Source of the DNA: Bugula neritina | Lineage: Eukaryota; Bryozoa; Gymnolaemata; Cheilostomatida; Bugulidae | Reading direction: 5' to 3' | Length of the DNA stretch: 64,000 nt | NCBI GenBank assembly: GCA_964035545.1 | Contig: OZ037767.1 | Coordinates: 28,313,628 to 28,377,627, forward strand | Shown: one piece after another, positions 1-12,242 of the stretch | Layout of the letters: each line of letters begins with the position of its first letter | How positions within the stretch are numbered: the stretch's first letter is position 1 | Position numbers and translations under genes: made by a program | The notes under the pieces: generated by a model | Seen by the model: the letters and a program-made list of their open reading frames with translations, nothing else | Told to the model about the DNA's origin: nothing | Database searches by the model: none

Positions 1-1371
1 AATTTTGCAAACATTTTTATTCAACAAGTTCTCAAATTTTAACAAATGCAGTAAATAAAAGTAAACGGAACAAATAATATAAAAATAATAGTTATGAGAC
101 ACAAAAAGTACTGGTTTACCTCAAATAGCATCTTCCAACCACTCAACTCTAACACAGAAGTTGAACTAAATCAGATAGCCTCACTTATAATATAATTAAG
201 TTGCACTAGACAGTTCACTGAGGCTAATAATTAGACATTACATCAGCAATGTTTGTTCAACAGTTCACCTTGCGCTAATATTGATTTCCACAGATAGAAT
301 AAAGGCTACAATACATGCCTTATAACACAGTGAGCTTGCAGAAATTATCAGAATGAGGGTATGGCATGTTATTCAATAGAGACATTGCATCAGCTTACAC
401 AACATAACTGAATGGAATCTATATAACAAAGGCATCTAACAATATAGAATATAGAATGCTGTAGACTCAGTACTAACATAGACTTAAGATAGAGAGCACT
501 TTTAGAATGGAAAGAAAATAGAATTTAATCATACCTATTTGAAGCAAAGAGGAGTGAATCGAATGTCCCAAACCCAAGTTATGACCGTATAATTAGAAAC
601 CCAAGCCAAGCCACAGTAGATAAAACCTGTTTCCACCAGCTTACAGAGCCCCATTTAGATTTGCTTACATAACCAGAATTTTAAATTAGTAACATAAGCC
701 AGTATAATCTCCACTTGTACAATATTATAAAACCTAGCAAGGACCATAGCTACTTGAACCACAACTCAGATGGAATTATTATCCCTCAGCAATATAGAGG
801 CTAGGCCCTTCACGTCAATATGACACTTCAATTTTCAAACAACCTCCAAAGAAATCAAATAAAATCATTAATTTTCATAAAACTTTGGCTCAAGTGAAGT
901 CGGCCAACAAGTCAGCAATTTCTTGCAAAAGCAGCTTTTCGGTAAAGAGTCTATGCATGCACTGCTATGCATTGACTATAATGTGCGACAATATTAAACT
1001 ATCTGTAGGTAAAAGAACTATGTTTCTCCCAATTTGGCACTACATTAGCTACTTTCAGTACATCACAGAGTGAATTTGAGGTGAAGTTAGACAGTGGAGT
1101 AGAAAACACTGCCCTACGAAGCTGGTGTAGCCTATCAATAGTAATATCATGATAGAAGTGTCATAACTCCATGGAATAAGTGAAATGAACAAAGTTAATT
1201 TCACATTTGTTGGAGAGGTGTCGGGAGGAAAACAGAAAGAAAACCAAATTGCCAAAAAAATCTCTAGTAGCTCCTTAAGAATAAAGATTTATGGAAGAAA
1301 ACATTCCTGTGAAAAAGTAACAGAAATAACCGACCAGCAATCTTCTTGTACAATGTAGACATTACACATAC
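1..1371. other. Left edge, possible 3' part of a minus-strand gene
   Basis: No confident coding region. On the minus strand an AATAAA motif lies at 21-16, and a short open stretch ends in TGA at 892-890 (reading LFTEKLLLQEIADLLADFT before the stop). That stretch could be the last exon of the gene at 1372-2721, with a long AT-rich 3' untranslated region below it, but the acceptor site for it is weak. A stronger-looking acceptor near 1000 would give an immediate stop instead. Both are inference. Confidence 0.2.
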
Positions 1372-2721
1372 TGGATGAGGGAGTTGTCTTCTCCTATGTA
1401 CCTGAATAACGAGTAGTTCCACTCACTAGCCACCTTGGAGAAAGGAAGATTCCTCAGGTTACACTCAACGTTACAAATAGCCAAGCAGTGAAACTAATAT
1501 CACCAGCATAAAGGCCAACCAATACCCTTGCAAAACCTTCCAGAATACTCTGCACTTAGATGAGTTAGTGTTACACAACTTGAATAATACATTTAAACAT
1601 ATACACTCGGTGAACAGTTCTAACCCTACTGTAGACAAAAAGCTGCCGTTTGGGTGCGTAGGAATGGCAGCCAGCAGACAGACAGAGCACCTGCCAACAA
1701 GTGTCACGTTATTGCAGTTGACAAAAGAGCTAAAACCAACATCCAGGTGTCTGGAAACTGAACTGTACTTTTTACTACAGACTTTGATACCCAGTGTTGC
1801 AATTTATAAACATTTGCAGTCATCAATATTAATTACATCAGAAACACTAGCAACATATTTGTTGCGACAGGCAAACTATTTAGCCTTGTTCTATAAGCTT
1901 AGACTGTGTACCATAAGCTACCACCCTTTGGTTACACTTGTTCTGGTTTTGCTTTGTTTCTAGCTTTGCTTTTATTAAAAGGCAGCCCCCCCCCACCATA
2001 ACCAGTTCTCTCCCCCATATAATCCAATGAATATTCTCCTACACTCAATATACCAACTCCACTCACACCGCTACCGACTCACACAGACTCACCTGCTCTG
2101 ATTGTTCTATGATTGCCATGAGCTGGGTACACCACTGCCTCACATCTTCCAGGGGGCATTGTACAGAGAGGCAGAACAGCCACTCCAGGTGCTGCTCTAG
2201 GATTGTGACTGCACATGCTGTGTTAAGCTCTCCATTTCCCTCTCCGTTGCTGTGAGTACCACCATTACTGTGAGAGAGATTGTGTTGTGCAGATTCTGCA
2301 TCTTTCAGCCACGAAATAATCTGTGAAACACAAGTAGGACTTTGGATTGATAACAAGACATTAAAATACATAATATATTTTGGAACATGGTATATCTGAT
2401 ATCGTACTATATTATTATAATGTAGCACCCCTTTATGTAATAATAATTAACTTTTGGAAATGTCATGCAAGTGATGTACACAATGATGTAAAATAAAAGA
2501 AAACTCACACAGCTAAATATAAAGATACATAAAACTATCAGTTAGACTTGCCTTGCTCTTTAAAATGCTGAAAGTTTTAGCCCGAGAATCAGCACTGCTG
2601 CTAGTGAACCCCTGGTACAAGTATTTCTGAAACTGAGAGATATCGCTGAGGGGGAAACAGTCTAGTGGATATTGAGCTCTACACTCTCCTGGACACATTC
2701 CGTTAGAGGTCATGTTCTCAA
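1372..2721 (-). CDS. Unidentified minus-strand multi-exon gene (partial)
   Basis: Four candidate exons read in one consistent frame. Exon 2721-2552 begins after TTAG, contains a Cys-Pro-Gly-Glu-Cys segment, and ends AAG followed by GCAAGT, a consensus GC-type donor. Exon 2320-2093 begins after TTTCACAG with IISWLKDAES, contains LEQHLEWLFCLSVQCP, and ends CAG/GTGAGT. The two join in phase 0. A third open stretch ends at 1537 (start near 1775, not resolved; none of the visible acceptors joins the preceding exon in phase) and includes VTLVGRCSVCLLAAIPTHP. A fourth, 1493-1372, includes NLPFSKVASEWNYSLF and ends CCA/GTATGT. The gap between the last two would be an intron of only 43 bases. Helical leucine-rich content suggests a large alpha-solenoid type protein, but I do not recognise the family. 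Upstream exons were not found in the window. The first two exons are fairly convincing, the others less so. Confidence 0.45.
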
Positions 2722-3396
2722 CTAACAAACAGATACAGATAAATGCTACGAAAATACCACTGAATATTTACATATATTTATATATATGAGAAAAAGAAGA
2801 ATGATATGTGTTGGTGCAACACAATATAATCCAGACACTATCTTGTTTATATATTATGTAGTTGGACTGAATGATGCAATGACATGGTTACTCTCAAGGA
2901 TATACATATTTCAGTAGAATAACAGTAAACAAACCATGTCGCAACACGGAATTCCTAACGATCATTATGGAAATTATAGAAATTGGGCTATTAAAAGTTC
3001 TCCACTACTACACCTACTGTCTACAAGAACTGCATAATATATTACACAGGAGCTGAAGAAACATGTCCTAGTTCCTACTAAAGAGTGCAAAAGAGTTGGG
3101 CTGTAATTAAACCATCTCCTTAGAGGATAGTTTGTAGGACAGCAAGATATACAAAATGGAAATTTAGCAGTACGTGAATGAGTGATAGGTGCAGTGTTCT
3201 ATAAAATAATACTAGCAAAAATAATTCCAACTTGCCCCTCAAACCAACATTTATAAAGAAGTTAGGCTGCTGGAATTTCTCCATTAATGCAGAAAAATGT
3301 TAAAAAAAAACTTTTCAGAGTAACGACTTCCTAACTCGCACTCAGACGGTAGGAAATCTAATAGGTATATTAACATGCATGTGCTCACACACCAGG
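2722..3396. other. Noncoding stretch, nothing recognised
   Basis: AT-rich sequence with stops in all frames. It would lie in an intron of, or upstream from, the minus-strand gene at 1372-2721. I see no exon, RNA gene or transposon here. Confidence 0.4.
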
Positions 3397-3533
3397 CTGT
3401 AACACACTTACGTACCTTACTAACTGTAACACACTTACGTACCTTACTAACTGTAACACACTTACGTACCTTACTAACTGTAACACACTTACGTACCTTA
3501 CTAACTGTAACACACTTATGTACCTTACTAACT
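3397..3533. repeat. 27-bp minisatellite, about five copies
   Basis: The unit begins CTGTAACACACTTACGTACC and ends TTACTAA, giving a 27-base period repeated about five times with one visible change (ACGTA to ATGTA) in the last unit. Because 27 is a multiple of three, the minus strand reads as a nine-residue repeat (LVRYVSVLQ). That reading frame is a by-product of the period, not a gene. Confidence 0.9.
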
Positions 3534-6500
3534 TACTTAGAGACAGATGATTGAAGCTTGTAGTTGATGCTGGAGCCAAGGGAGCTGCTAAACTTATATC
3601 TACTATCTATCTCAACACCAGTCTTCAATCTAATCTATAATTGGTAATTATGCACAGTCAGCATAATCAAATAAGTGTTAGCCAATAGAATGCATCCTCT
3701 ACAATCTACAGTATGTAACAGCCAGCCAGACACTACTGTGTCTCAACCAACCAATGATGTTATAGTTAACAACTAGCCAGCCAATGACACCATAGTTAAC
3801 AATTAGCCAGCCAATTGTCCATTGCATTGTCCATTTAACTAAAAAAATATTCTGACCACTAACTGTAACAATGCACCTTTAAAACTTTTATAAGAGTAAA
3901 TATCTTTATACCATATATTATTAATTTTCGGTCAAGAACTACAGAGTGGAGATAGAGAGCTTCCCTTACTTCAAATCAATAGCTAAATAGAATGGATTAT
4001 TTTTCAGGTTTTTATCACTTGCCAGTCAATGTAGGTCATACCTTCAATCTAAAAAAAGCTTTGCTAATGGCAGAATAAATGTTTATTACTATAAGGTTAT
4101 AGTGGCTGGTAATCACTAACCAACATAAACAAATAAAAGCAAAGTATTACAACACAACAGGCCTTTCTTATCCATTGTATAGGCCATGACTTGCAGTATT
4201 TATGTCTACCAACTAAATAAATTCAACAAATTGAATTTCATATTTAGTAAAGTATGTTACCGATTGAGTACTTTTCGTATCATTCGCAAGCTGAAATTTA
4301 TGGCTCCTCATAAACTATATAATTATGCAGTTTGCATGCTGTACCATTATAATAATTTTATCTACAATGTAGAAGCAAGGCTATTAATTGTCTTTAGATT
4401 ATTATATAAATTTACATAACTCATTCAAAATATACCTAAAACTAAATTTCAAAGTTTCAATACATGTTTTTTTGTTAGATAAATGAGGGTGCTCTTGAGA
4501 TTTCCAAGGACATAAAAAGTCTTCAACTTTCCCTACTAGAATGATGCAATACCAATAAGCTGTTGTCATTATTATGTAGTCAACTCCTAACGGTTTCAAA
4601 GAAAATCATTATTTTTCTAGTAATATATTAGCCATGGCCAGTACCCATTACTGGACAAGAGTATTTACATTATATTATGATAAAGATTATGCTTTCTGTA
4701 CGAGTTAATTAAAACATGTCAACATTGTATCTGTGACACGAAAATCTATAAATTATTGATAGGAATTAGAGCACCTTACAGTGTGCTGACACTTGTTACT
4801 GATGACCAATATAACTGGCAGAGATAATATACCAGCTTCTTGCATAAGCTCTTGTTCCACTACCACTTATGCATACAAGATAAACCAGCATTGGCTAGTT
4901 GTTCTGTTCAAGTAGATGAAACTTTTGTAAAAGTAATAGATTGGAAGTGTAATTATTGTATGCAGTACTATGCCACACAATAACCTATCTAAATGATGCA
5001 CTGGTTATTGCATTATACATAATATTTCATGTGTCACATTATTTCGTGTTGGATGGTACTTGAAATAGCCATACATACTTTTTTAGCACCAGAAACAATA
5101 TATTTTCAACATTTAACCACATTATTACTCTTCCCAAGTATTGCATAGCTAGTATATGGAGGCCAGGAATAAAATGTATTATGATTTCCGCCATATACAG
5201 ACTGCATATACAGACACCTGGTTTACCTTGACTTTCTATTATAAAATAACATCTTAAAAAATAAAAAAATGTCTTCCTTTATGCTTGCCCTACATAAATT
5301 AGTTAACTCAATGCAGTAAGTCTGAAAATCCATAATTAGTTGATTAGTTGATAAAATAATGTGTTAATTATTGATGTCAAAATGATAACACAACCAGCTG
5401 CTAATAATAGGATAAAAGAAATAAATTTCAATTTATCTTTCAATTTCGTTACATAATGCTATAAAAGTTGAGAGAAAGTTTCACATGGTTTAGCTAGTGC
5501 GTTATGCTACTAAAGAAAACCAGTAGCATTCAACAACATGAAGTTGAGTTACTAAATCATTTACTGCTATGACATTTGAGTGTAGTAGTTTGAGAAAGGG
5601 GCAACAGTTTACACTATAATAATTTTGCACTTGAGTTCAAAACCACAATGGACTGAAATGAGAAAAAAATGCATATAGTATCACTAAGAAGCATGAAGCC
5701 AAGTTGTAATTGATGGAATGCACCTATGTAATGTGATACCCACTGCCCTATGCTTTAGCAATACAATCAGCTAAGCCCTGTCTATTGTCAGGATTACAGC
5801 AACATCAAGAAATACAGTATGGGGTCTCCTGGCCAATGCCCTGAGTTTTGTAACTAATTTTGTAAAATGGCAACCAAAACTTGTACTAAATGATAAGTGA
5901 CCCTAACTAATGAATGATGAATGAGTAGCTTTACTACAATGGGTTTAAAGAAAACTGCAAGTCCAGCAATTACACCCCTGGCCATTATTATTTTATACTA
6001 TTCTAAGTGAGCACATTATAATATGTTATCACTAGTATGTTAAAGAAATAACAATGTCCATCAAGAATCTATATAATTGCAAAATAATCCTATAATTTAC
6101 AAGTTTATGAAGAGCAGTATTTTCTTAATGTTTGAATTAGACTATACTATTTAGAAAAAACTAATCTCCCCAACAGGTATAAATAATAAATTAAATGCCA
6201 AATTATGCGAATCTTAATTAATATGCTTTTAGCTACTATTCCTGAATGGAATTGTGTAAATCCTACAGCAGTAAACTAAAAGTAAAACAGCAAATCAATT
6301 GGTTATCAACTTACACTTGAAAACTGTTAGCATCGGAAAGTGAAAGAGGGCTTGAAGAGATATATATTTTAAATGTTTATAGATCTTCTAACAAAGCACA
6401 TTGGTGTTGAATGATTCACTAACCTAGCTCACTTCAAAAATTCATTTCATTCATCTATGAGCAAAAATATAGATTTTATCCTTATTTTGGTTCTAAAATT

Positions 6501-7500
6501 TTTGATTTGGCACATGGATTATGAGCTCCAACAGCAGACAACTTCTTATGCCACAAATGTTCACTAGAACTATAACTAACTGAAAAAGCTGCAACTTTGC
6601 ATCAACTGTAAGTTACAAGGTCTGACTGTGAATATATGTGCAATACAACAACAGTAATATTAACTTACAGTCAATTAACTTTAACTTGAAGTATAAGTGA
6701 AAGTATACCACCGACAGTAACTCAGCAGTAGTGCATTCAATTAAAAGTAAATGTGACAGTGAAGCACACAACACTAATTACTAATAGGAATAGTAGCGGA
6801 GAATCGATGCTGTACAGTGCATGTAATAGTATATTAATATTTTTGGACCTTACAAATGGCCTAGTTACTTTTACAGACTACTGATGATTAAATCTAATTA
6901 GAACTAGCACTAAATTTGAGTGAGTTTATAGTCCTATAAGTATACATGTAACGTTACTTATAAGCTAGATCACTCATATTAATCAATGAGATTATTACTA
7001 TAAATATTGAATAATTATATTACTATCACTCAGTGAGTATTAGTATTAGCATTAAATTTAATATTATGTATTATTAATAAATAGAAGCTCAAGTTAAGAA
7101 TCAATTAATTTTATAATTCAGCACAACTACAAGCATAATATTAGTTCCTAACTCAGTTATAGTTTTAAAGTTATGACTAGTTGCTGTTGGTGTTACTCTA
7201 GCTCCAAGACTGCAACTGACTAACTATCAGTCTCTGAGCAAGACTATCACTATCAGTACCACTGTGACTATCACTATCAGTTCACCAAGAGGCAGAGTGA
7301 GAGCAAGTGCAATAGTAACAATTTTAATTAAATTTTTCATCAAGTTTTGACAAGTATAACATTAAGTTTAACTGCAAAATAAAAATGCAACAAATAACTC
7401 AATAATGATTAGCTACTGCTAGACATAAGATTTACACGAGACTCGGACTAAACAGAATTCTAAATTAAAAATCGGGAGCTCTAGCTTCTAGTCTTACTCT
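3534..7500. other. Gene-poor AT-rich stretch
   Basis: No open frame with convincing codon use or splice sites on either strand. At about 3765-3830 a short unit containing AGTTAACAA followed by TAGCCAGCCAAT is repeated twice. Otherwise nothing is recognised. Confidence 0.4.
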
Positions 7501-8220
7501 TACTCTTAGTGATAGTCTAAAAGAGACATCCTTAGGCCTTAGTATTACTAATACTAATAGTAATAGTATTACTATTAAGTATTAGTACTAGTAGTAGTAC
7601 TACTAGTCTACTAGTTGAAATAAGGGCAAACTTACAGTTACTAAACTAATTGAAATTTACATTCACAGTGTAAATACTAAATATAAATTTGAAATCAAAT
7701 AACTTACTCACAGTTACTATAGTTTAGTGTTACACAAGTAAAGTTAATCCTAATCGGATAAACTTAATGAGTTATACTTATAGTTATTGTTAATGTTATA
7801 CGAATACTAATAGTAATACTTATAAGTTATAACTTATAAGCATCGGTATCGTTTTACGAATAGTATTTAAGTAGTAATAATACTAATAGTAATACTAATA
7901 CTAATAGTAATAGTAATACAAATATTAACAGTAACACTAAAAGTATTACTATTACTATTACATTTTGATTTAGTGATTTACACAGTTACATTAAACTTAC
8001 TCTTAGTAACACTAATACTAACAGTATTACTATTACTATTAGTATTAGTAATACTAATACTAATAGTATTAGTATTAGTAATACTAATAGTAATATTAAT
8101 ACAGTAATACTAATACTGTAATACTAATACTAATAGTAATACTAATACTAATAGTAATACTTATACTAATAGTAATACTAATAGTAATAGTAATACTAAT
8201 ACTAATAGTAATACTTCAAG
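7500..8220. repeat. Degenerate TAATAC/TAATAG simple-repeat field
   Basis: Long runs of TAATACTAATAGTAA type hexamers, broken and in both orientations. Several segments switch to the complementary ATTAGTATTACTATT form, for example around 7545-7610 and 8020-8110. The mixture of orientations makes extended imperfect palindromes that could fold back. It is not coding. Confidence 0.85.
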
Positions 8221-8640
8221 TTTAACTGACTAAAATCCAAAATCAAAAAGAAAACTTGTTGTAGCTATTCTAAATAGTTACCAGAATTCGCAGAAATCCA
8301 AAGCAAGAATTATGAGTACTACTACTACTACTAGCCACGGTGGGAATGTTCGGGAGTTTAAATTCCCATGCCTGAAAATGTTTATAAATATTAATGTGGC
8401 AATTTGTCAAAAGTGCCCTTGCGAAGTAACACTAACAGATCGATTGTGTAAAATTTGTTTTACGAGCGGTTGCTAATACACCCTTCTCTAGAACTTTTCA
8501 AATGTCAGTAATAATCGCTACGACAAAATTTAGAGCCGCAAACTATAATTATTTATTTAGCAAGGCAACCGGCGAATGCCAGTGTACGTATAGACCGGCT
8601 ATCATTGACAACAATGATAGTACCGCTACGTTCTGTCGGA

Positions 8641-8790
8641 CCAATTGACTCTTCACCAGCCATAAACTAAACCGTGAAAAGACAACTCTGATATACTAGC
8701 AACCAATGTAGTAATATTAGTTTGAAAAAAACTTGACAAAGTTTACCTTTACGTGACTGCATTATATAAAAAGATTACTCAACCCAGAAA
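8641..8790 (+). repeat. Copy of the 3' flank of the peptide-gene unit
   Basis: This stretch (CTTCACCAGCCATAAACTAA onward, including GTGAAAAGACAACTCTGATATA and ACTTGACAAAGTTTACC) matches the 3' flank of the first complete peptide gene at about 10651-10785. Its presence upstream of an orphan second exon shows that at least one more peptide-gene unit once lay to the left, or that the orphan arose by unequal recombination at this point. Confidence 0.75.
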
Positions 8791-8907
8791 TCCAACCTCC
8801 TTGAGAATGTAACTGCAGAAGCAACACAGTCTGCCCCCTATACGGCAACGTGTGAACAGGGGGTTAATAATATGCACCATGACATTACGCTGATCATTGC
8901 GTTATAG

Positions 8908-9098
8908 GTGACACATGCTCCTGCAGTAGTTTGGGTAACAAGTATACACCAATTGTAGCAGATGGGTGCAAGTCTTTCACACTGACCATTCAAGACAGCG
9001 ACTACTTGCTGAATTGCCCTTCTTACTCGACCTTTGACCTCAAAACCTGTGCCTGTAGGTCCGCAACCAATGTCCACTGCAAACCATGTAATGCATAG
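8908..9098 (+). pseudogene. Orphan second exon of CBM14-like peptide family
   Basis: The sequence after GTTATAG at 8907 is exactly 191 bases to a TAG stop, the same length as exon 2 of the three complete family genes, with an open frame. It reads GDTC at the start, CKSF in the middle and CNA at the end. It keeps most family cysteines, but one of the paired cysteines is serine (CSCSS in place of CxCC) and the conserved CPPGLAF is changed to CPSYSTF. No matching signal-peptide exon lies upstream: homology stops at about 8865 and is replaced by the 3' flank of another unit. It is therefore most likely a stranded fragment, although its intact frame leaves open use as a downstream or alternative exon. 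Confidence 0.75.
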
Positions 9099-9221
9099 TG
9101 TCCGTGAAGGTTCATATTATGCTCTTTTATGTTTACGTTTGTGTCAAAACTGTTGGTTTACACAAAAAAAAAATACTATTGATTTTTGACCAGTTGACAT
9201 ATTATTTTGAAAAACTGCAAC

Positions 9222-9273
<52 letters not shown>
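9222..9273. repeat. AT dinucleotide microsatellite upstream of peptide gene 1
   Basis: Uninterrupted TA repeat after a short imperfect start. It lies about 260 bases before the TATA box of the peptide gene at 9618. Similar but longer tracts precede the other two genes. Confidence 0.95.
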
Positions 9274-9275
<2 letters not shown>

Positions 9276-9532
9276 CAGTTTTTTAAATAATAGGTCAATG
9301 AACCTATTTTGTAAGCTAACACATGATGGATTGGAACGTTTTTTATTTGAAAGTTGGAAGCTATTCAAAAAGTTGCTCAATCATGAGTTAATGAATGTTG
9401 AACTGTGAGAGTGACACTTACATTACAAAAGTACCACAACCCTGATGATCAAAGTCCTGAAATAGATTTGAATGGCCATATAAGGAAGTAATTAAAACAA
9501 TGAGGAGGGCTCCTCTCCAAATAAAACTTCAC

Positions 9533-9572
9533 CATATAAACTCGAGAGAGTCCAGTTAGATTCACAGTCTCT
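9533..9572 (+). promoter_or_regulatory. TATA box and start-site motif of peptide gene 1
   Basis: CATATAAA at 9533-9540 is followed by CTCGAGAGAGTCCAGTTAG and then ATTCACAGTC. The same block is present before all three complete genes at the same distance, so it is probably the core promoter. About 110 further bases upstream are also shared, including GTCCTGAAATAGAT. Confidence 0.75.
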
Positions 9573-9617
9573 CCTCAATACACACTTAGAGTATTGCTTG
9601 CAAATTATAAAAAGAAT

Positions 9618-10558
9618 ATGAAGGTGGCAGTTATTGTATTAGCAGTAGCCTTGGTTCTAGCTGTGAGTGCTTCAGCTTCACCCTGTCCAGATGGTAAGTA
9701 CTGCTGTTTAGTGCTGCTCTGCTATAACTTACTTATAAAAGCGTTTATCTTGTTTATGAGAAACTATTGCATTAGGAATACCATACTATTATATTGTAAA
9801 AAGGTTTAATTTGAATTTTTAACTATAGGTAATTACAAAAGTATATTATATGAATTGTGTTGCAGAGCCACAATATTTAATTAGTAAAAATATAGTCATT
9901 TTTGGAAGGTTTGATGTAAAAATGACATCTGGGATCTATCCCTGGCTTTCAATGGTTAGATCTCAGATTGATCTCAGAATGATTGAGTTTTCTTAATCAT
10001 TGTGATGGAAGTCAAAATTTTGACACTTGAAAAGGTGGCTATTATGATTATTCAGTACTTTGCCTAGTAGCCAACAATAATTTTATCATTTTTATTAGCA
10101 CACACCAATACTGTAGGCTTCGTGTAGTTGTGAACAAAATAATATAAAGTTTTTTCCTTCTCTTCATAGATAAAGGCCAAAGCATATAAATCTACAAGTA
10201 AAATACATAAAACAATACATACAATACCCACTGTACAATTACTCTACATAATATGTGAATAGTTTTCACTTCTCATAGTGCAATCATAATCCTCTAATAT
10301 TGACATGTTTGCTACCCCATGATGTAATAATATGCACCATGACATTACGGTGAACATTTCGTTATAGGTGACACATGCTCCTGCTGTATTCGGGGTAGCA
10401 AGTATACACCAAGTATAGCAGATGGGTGCCAGTCTTTCATACTGACTACTCAAGATGGTGACAACTCGGGTAACTGCCCTCCTGGCTTGGCCTTTGACCT
10501 CCATGCCTGTACTTGTGGTTTTGCAGCCAATGTTCAATGCAAACCATGTAATGCATAG
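9618..10558 (+). CDS. Secreted CBM14-like cysteine-rich peptide 1 (two exons)
   Basis: Exons 9618-9693 and 10368-10558, joined in phase 1 (GATG/GTAAGT ... GTTATAG/GT), encode 88 residues. Residues 1-20 (MKVAVIVLAVALVLAVSASA) are a typical signal peptide. The mature part contains ten cysteines: one near the start, a C-x-CC cluster, a GC before QSF, then CPPGLAFDLHAC, and C-T-C, Q-C and K-P-C at the end. Spacing of the last five cysteines and the PPGLAFD motif match peritrophin-A/CBM14 chitin-binding domains. The usual CDWP motif is replaced by CGFA, so chitin binding may be altered. The start is the ATG before KVAV; no ATG lies just upstream in frame. The product is likely secreted, with an immune or matrix role by inference. 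It is the most diverged of the three complete genes. Confidence 0.85.
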
Positions 10559-12242
10559 CCTGAATGCTCTTTTATGTTTATGTTTTATGTTTGTGTCAAA
10601 ACAGTTGGTTTGCACAAAGAAAAAATACTATTGATTTTTGACCAGTTGAATCTTCACCAACCACCAACTAAGTCGTGAAAAGACAACTCTGATATATTAA
10701 CAACCGCCACACTTTATAGTGATATTATTTTTAATGGAATTATTTTGAAAGAACTTGACAAAGTTTACCTTTACGTAAATATATTATATCAAATATTTTT
10801 GAATTAATGTTTTCTTACATGCTGCTAATATCAAATGTAAACAATTAAGCTCTTCCAAAATAATGTTACTGAAATAAAGTTTTTTCGAAAACTTTGGATA
10901 AATACTAGAGTTGTCTCCTCACAATTTAGATGCATACATGTAGTGCAGGTTTTTCATGTTCAATTTACTAAGAATAACAACTTTTTCTATCCTCTTTGTG
11001 CAAGTTAATGTATGTTTTATTTCTTATTACATGTCAATATGCTGGGTTATATTTTATTGTGAGTGATTTAAATAACGAAGAGTTGCATTAAATGTTATGC
11101 TCTTACAAACCACTTCTAAATGAAGTATCAAGTTTTAAAACAAAATCAGAACTATTTAGACTCATGTCATAATAAACCAATATTATTATTTATTGAGTTG
11201 GCAGTTGCTTCACTAATTGCTTAATGTATACAATTTCCGGCTTGCAAGTTTTAATTCCAAACTGTACTGCTTGGATTATACAGAGTATAGCTGTGGTCGT
11301 AATATGCCTATGAAATAGAGAATGAAGAACTTGGATTATTGTTTTTCGTTTCAAATAAATTGATTTTAGTATTTGTTTGTTCCATGCATGAACGAAAATT
11401 CATTTGAAGAGCTAGAAGTGTGAATACTTAGTGTATATAGATAAATTGTAACACCTTGTTGAATGTACTGAGGTTTTATTTATAAAATAATATATTATAT
11501 CATGTAATCAGCAAACCATTACTGTGAGCTGATGAATGCTGGTAGGTAATAAAGCAGTAGAGCTAAATGGCATGTTTATCTATTCACTGGTTTCCATCAC
11601 TTCTGAGAATTGGATGTTTGGAAACAGTTACATCGAATAAGTTAATACAAACCAAAACCACAAATCTATTGAAGCAATAGAAACTCTAACAGATTTTTAT
11701 TATTAGCAGCTAGTAAATTGATTGGCAATATTGCCAGGCTTCCAGGTAAAGACATATACTGGCAAGTAAATTACTCTGCAAAATTTTATGAACCAAGATA
11801 CGAATTATACTATTTGAATTGCAACAGTTCCTTTTTAGTTTATAAGTTTTCTGACTCAAATTGATTAAAGATTCTCACCAGGCACACTTTAATAAATTTC
11901 AGCCATTGTGCTTTCAATCTTATTTTAACTCTCAGTACAATACCTGTTGTATTTTAAGTTAGAGAAATACATATTTATTATAGCAGGCTGAAAGAAAAGC
12001 AATGTGTGAAAAAAGGTTATCTCATGAGTTACAAGTTGCCAGTACAAGTGTGAGGTGCAAGTCTGGATAAGTAAAGAGCTGCTGGGTTTTTATAGTAGTA
12101 AAAATGTTGGCTTTTGTGTATTAGCTATAACGAAAGTGGAAAAGCATAATATAGCTGAGATGGTATATGAAAAGCCATTGTTCATTAAGGAAAGCTTATG
12201 TAAAGTCCCAATAATTCCAAAACTAAAAGACATCACCTTTCT
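10559..12242. other. Downstream flank of peptide gene 1, no gene
   Basis: The first 230 bases match the flank copies at 8641-8790 and after 9098. An AATAAA at 10873-10878 may serve as a distant polyadenylation signal. The rest is AT-rich with no recognisable exon; an open stretch at 12055-12351 has no coding signature and overlaps an equally open reverse frame. Confidence 0.4.

Noticed and set aside
1568-1963. Plus-strand frame of 131 residues
   Set aside because: It has no early ATG and lies opposite a better minus-strand candidate exon that is consistent with neighbouring exons.
3385-3579. Minus-strand nine-residue repeat protein
   Set aside because: Explained by the 27-base minisatellite.
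10244-10615. Minus-strand frame of 123 residues (and the similar ones at 8838 and 17210)
   Set aside because: Antisense shadows of the peptide-family second exon, which has splice sites, a signal peptide partner and conserved cysteines on the plus strand.
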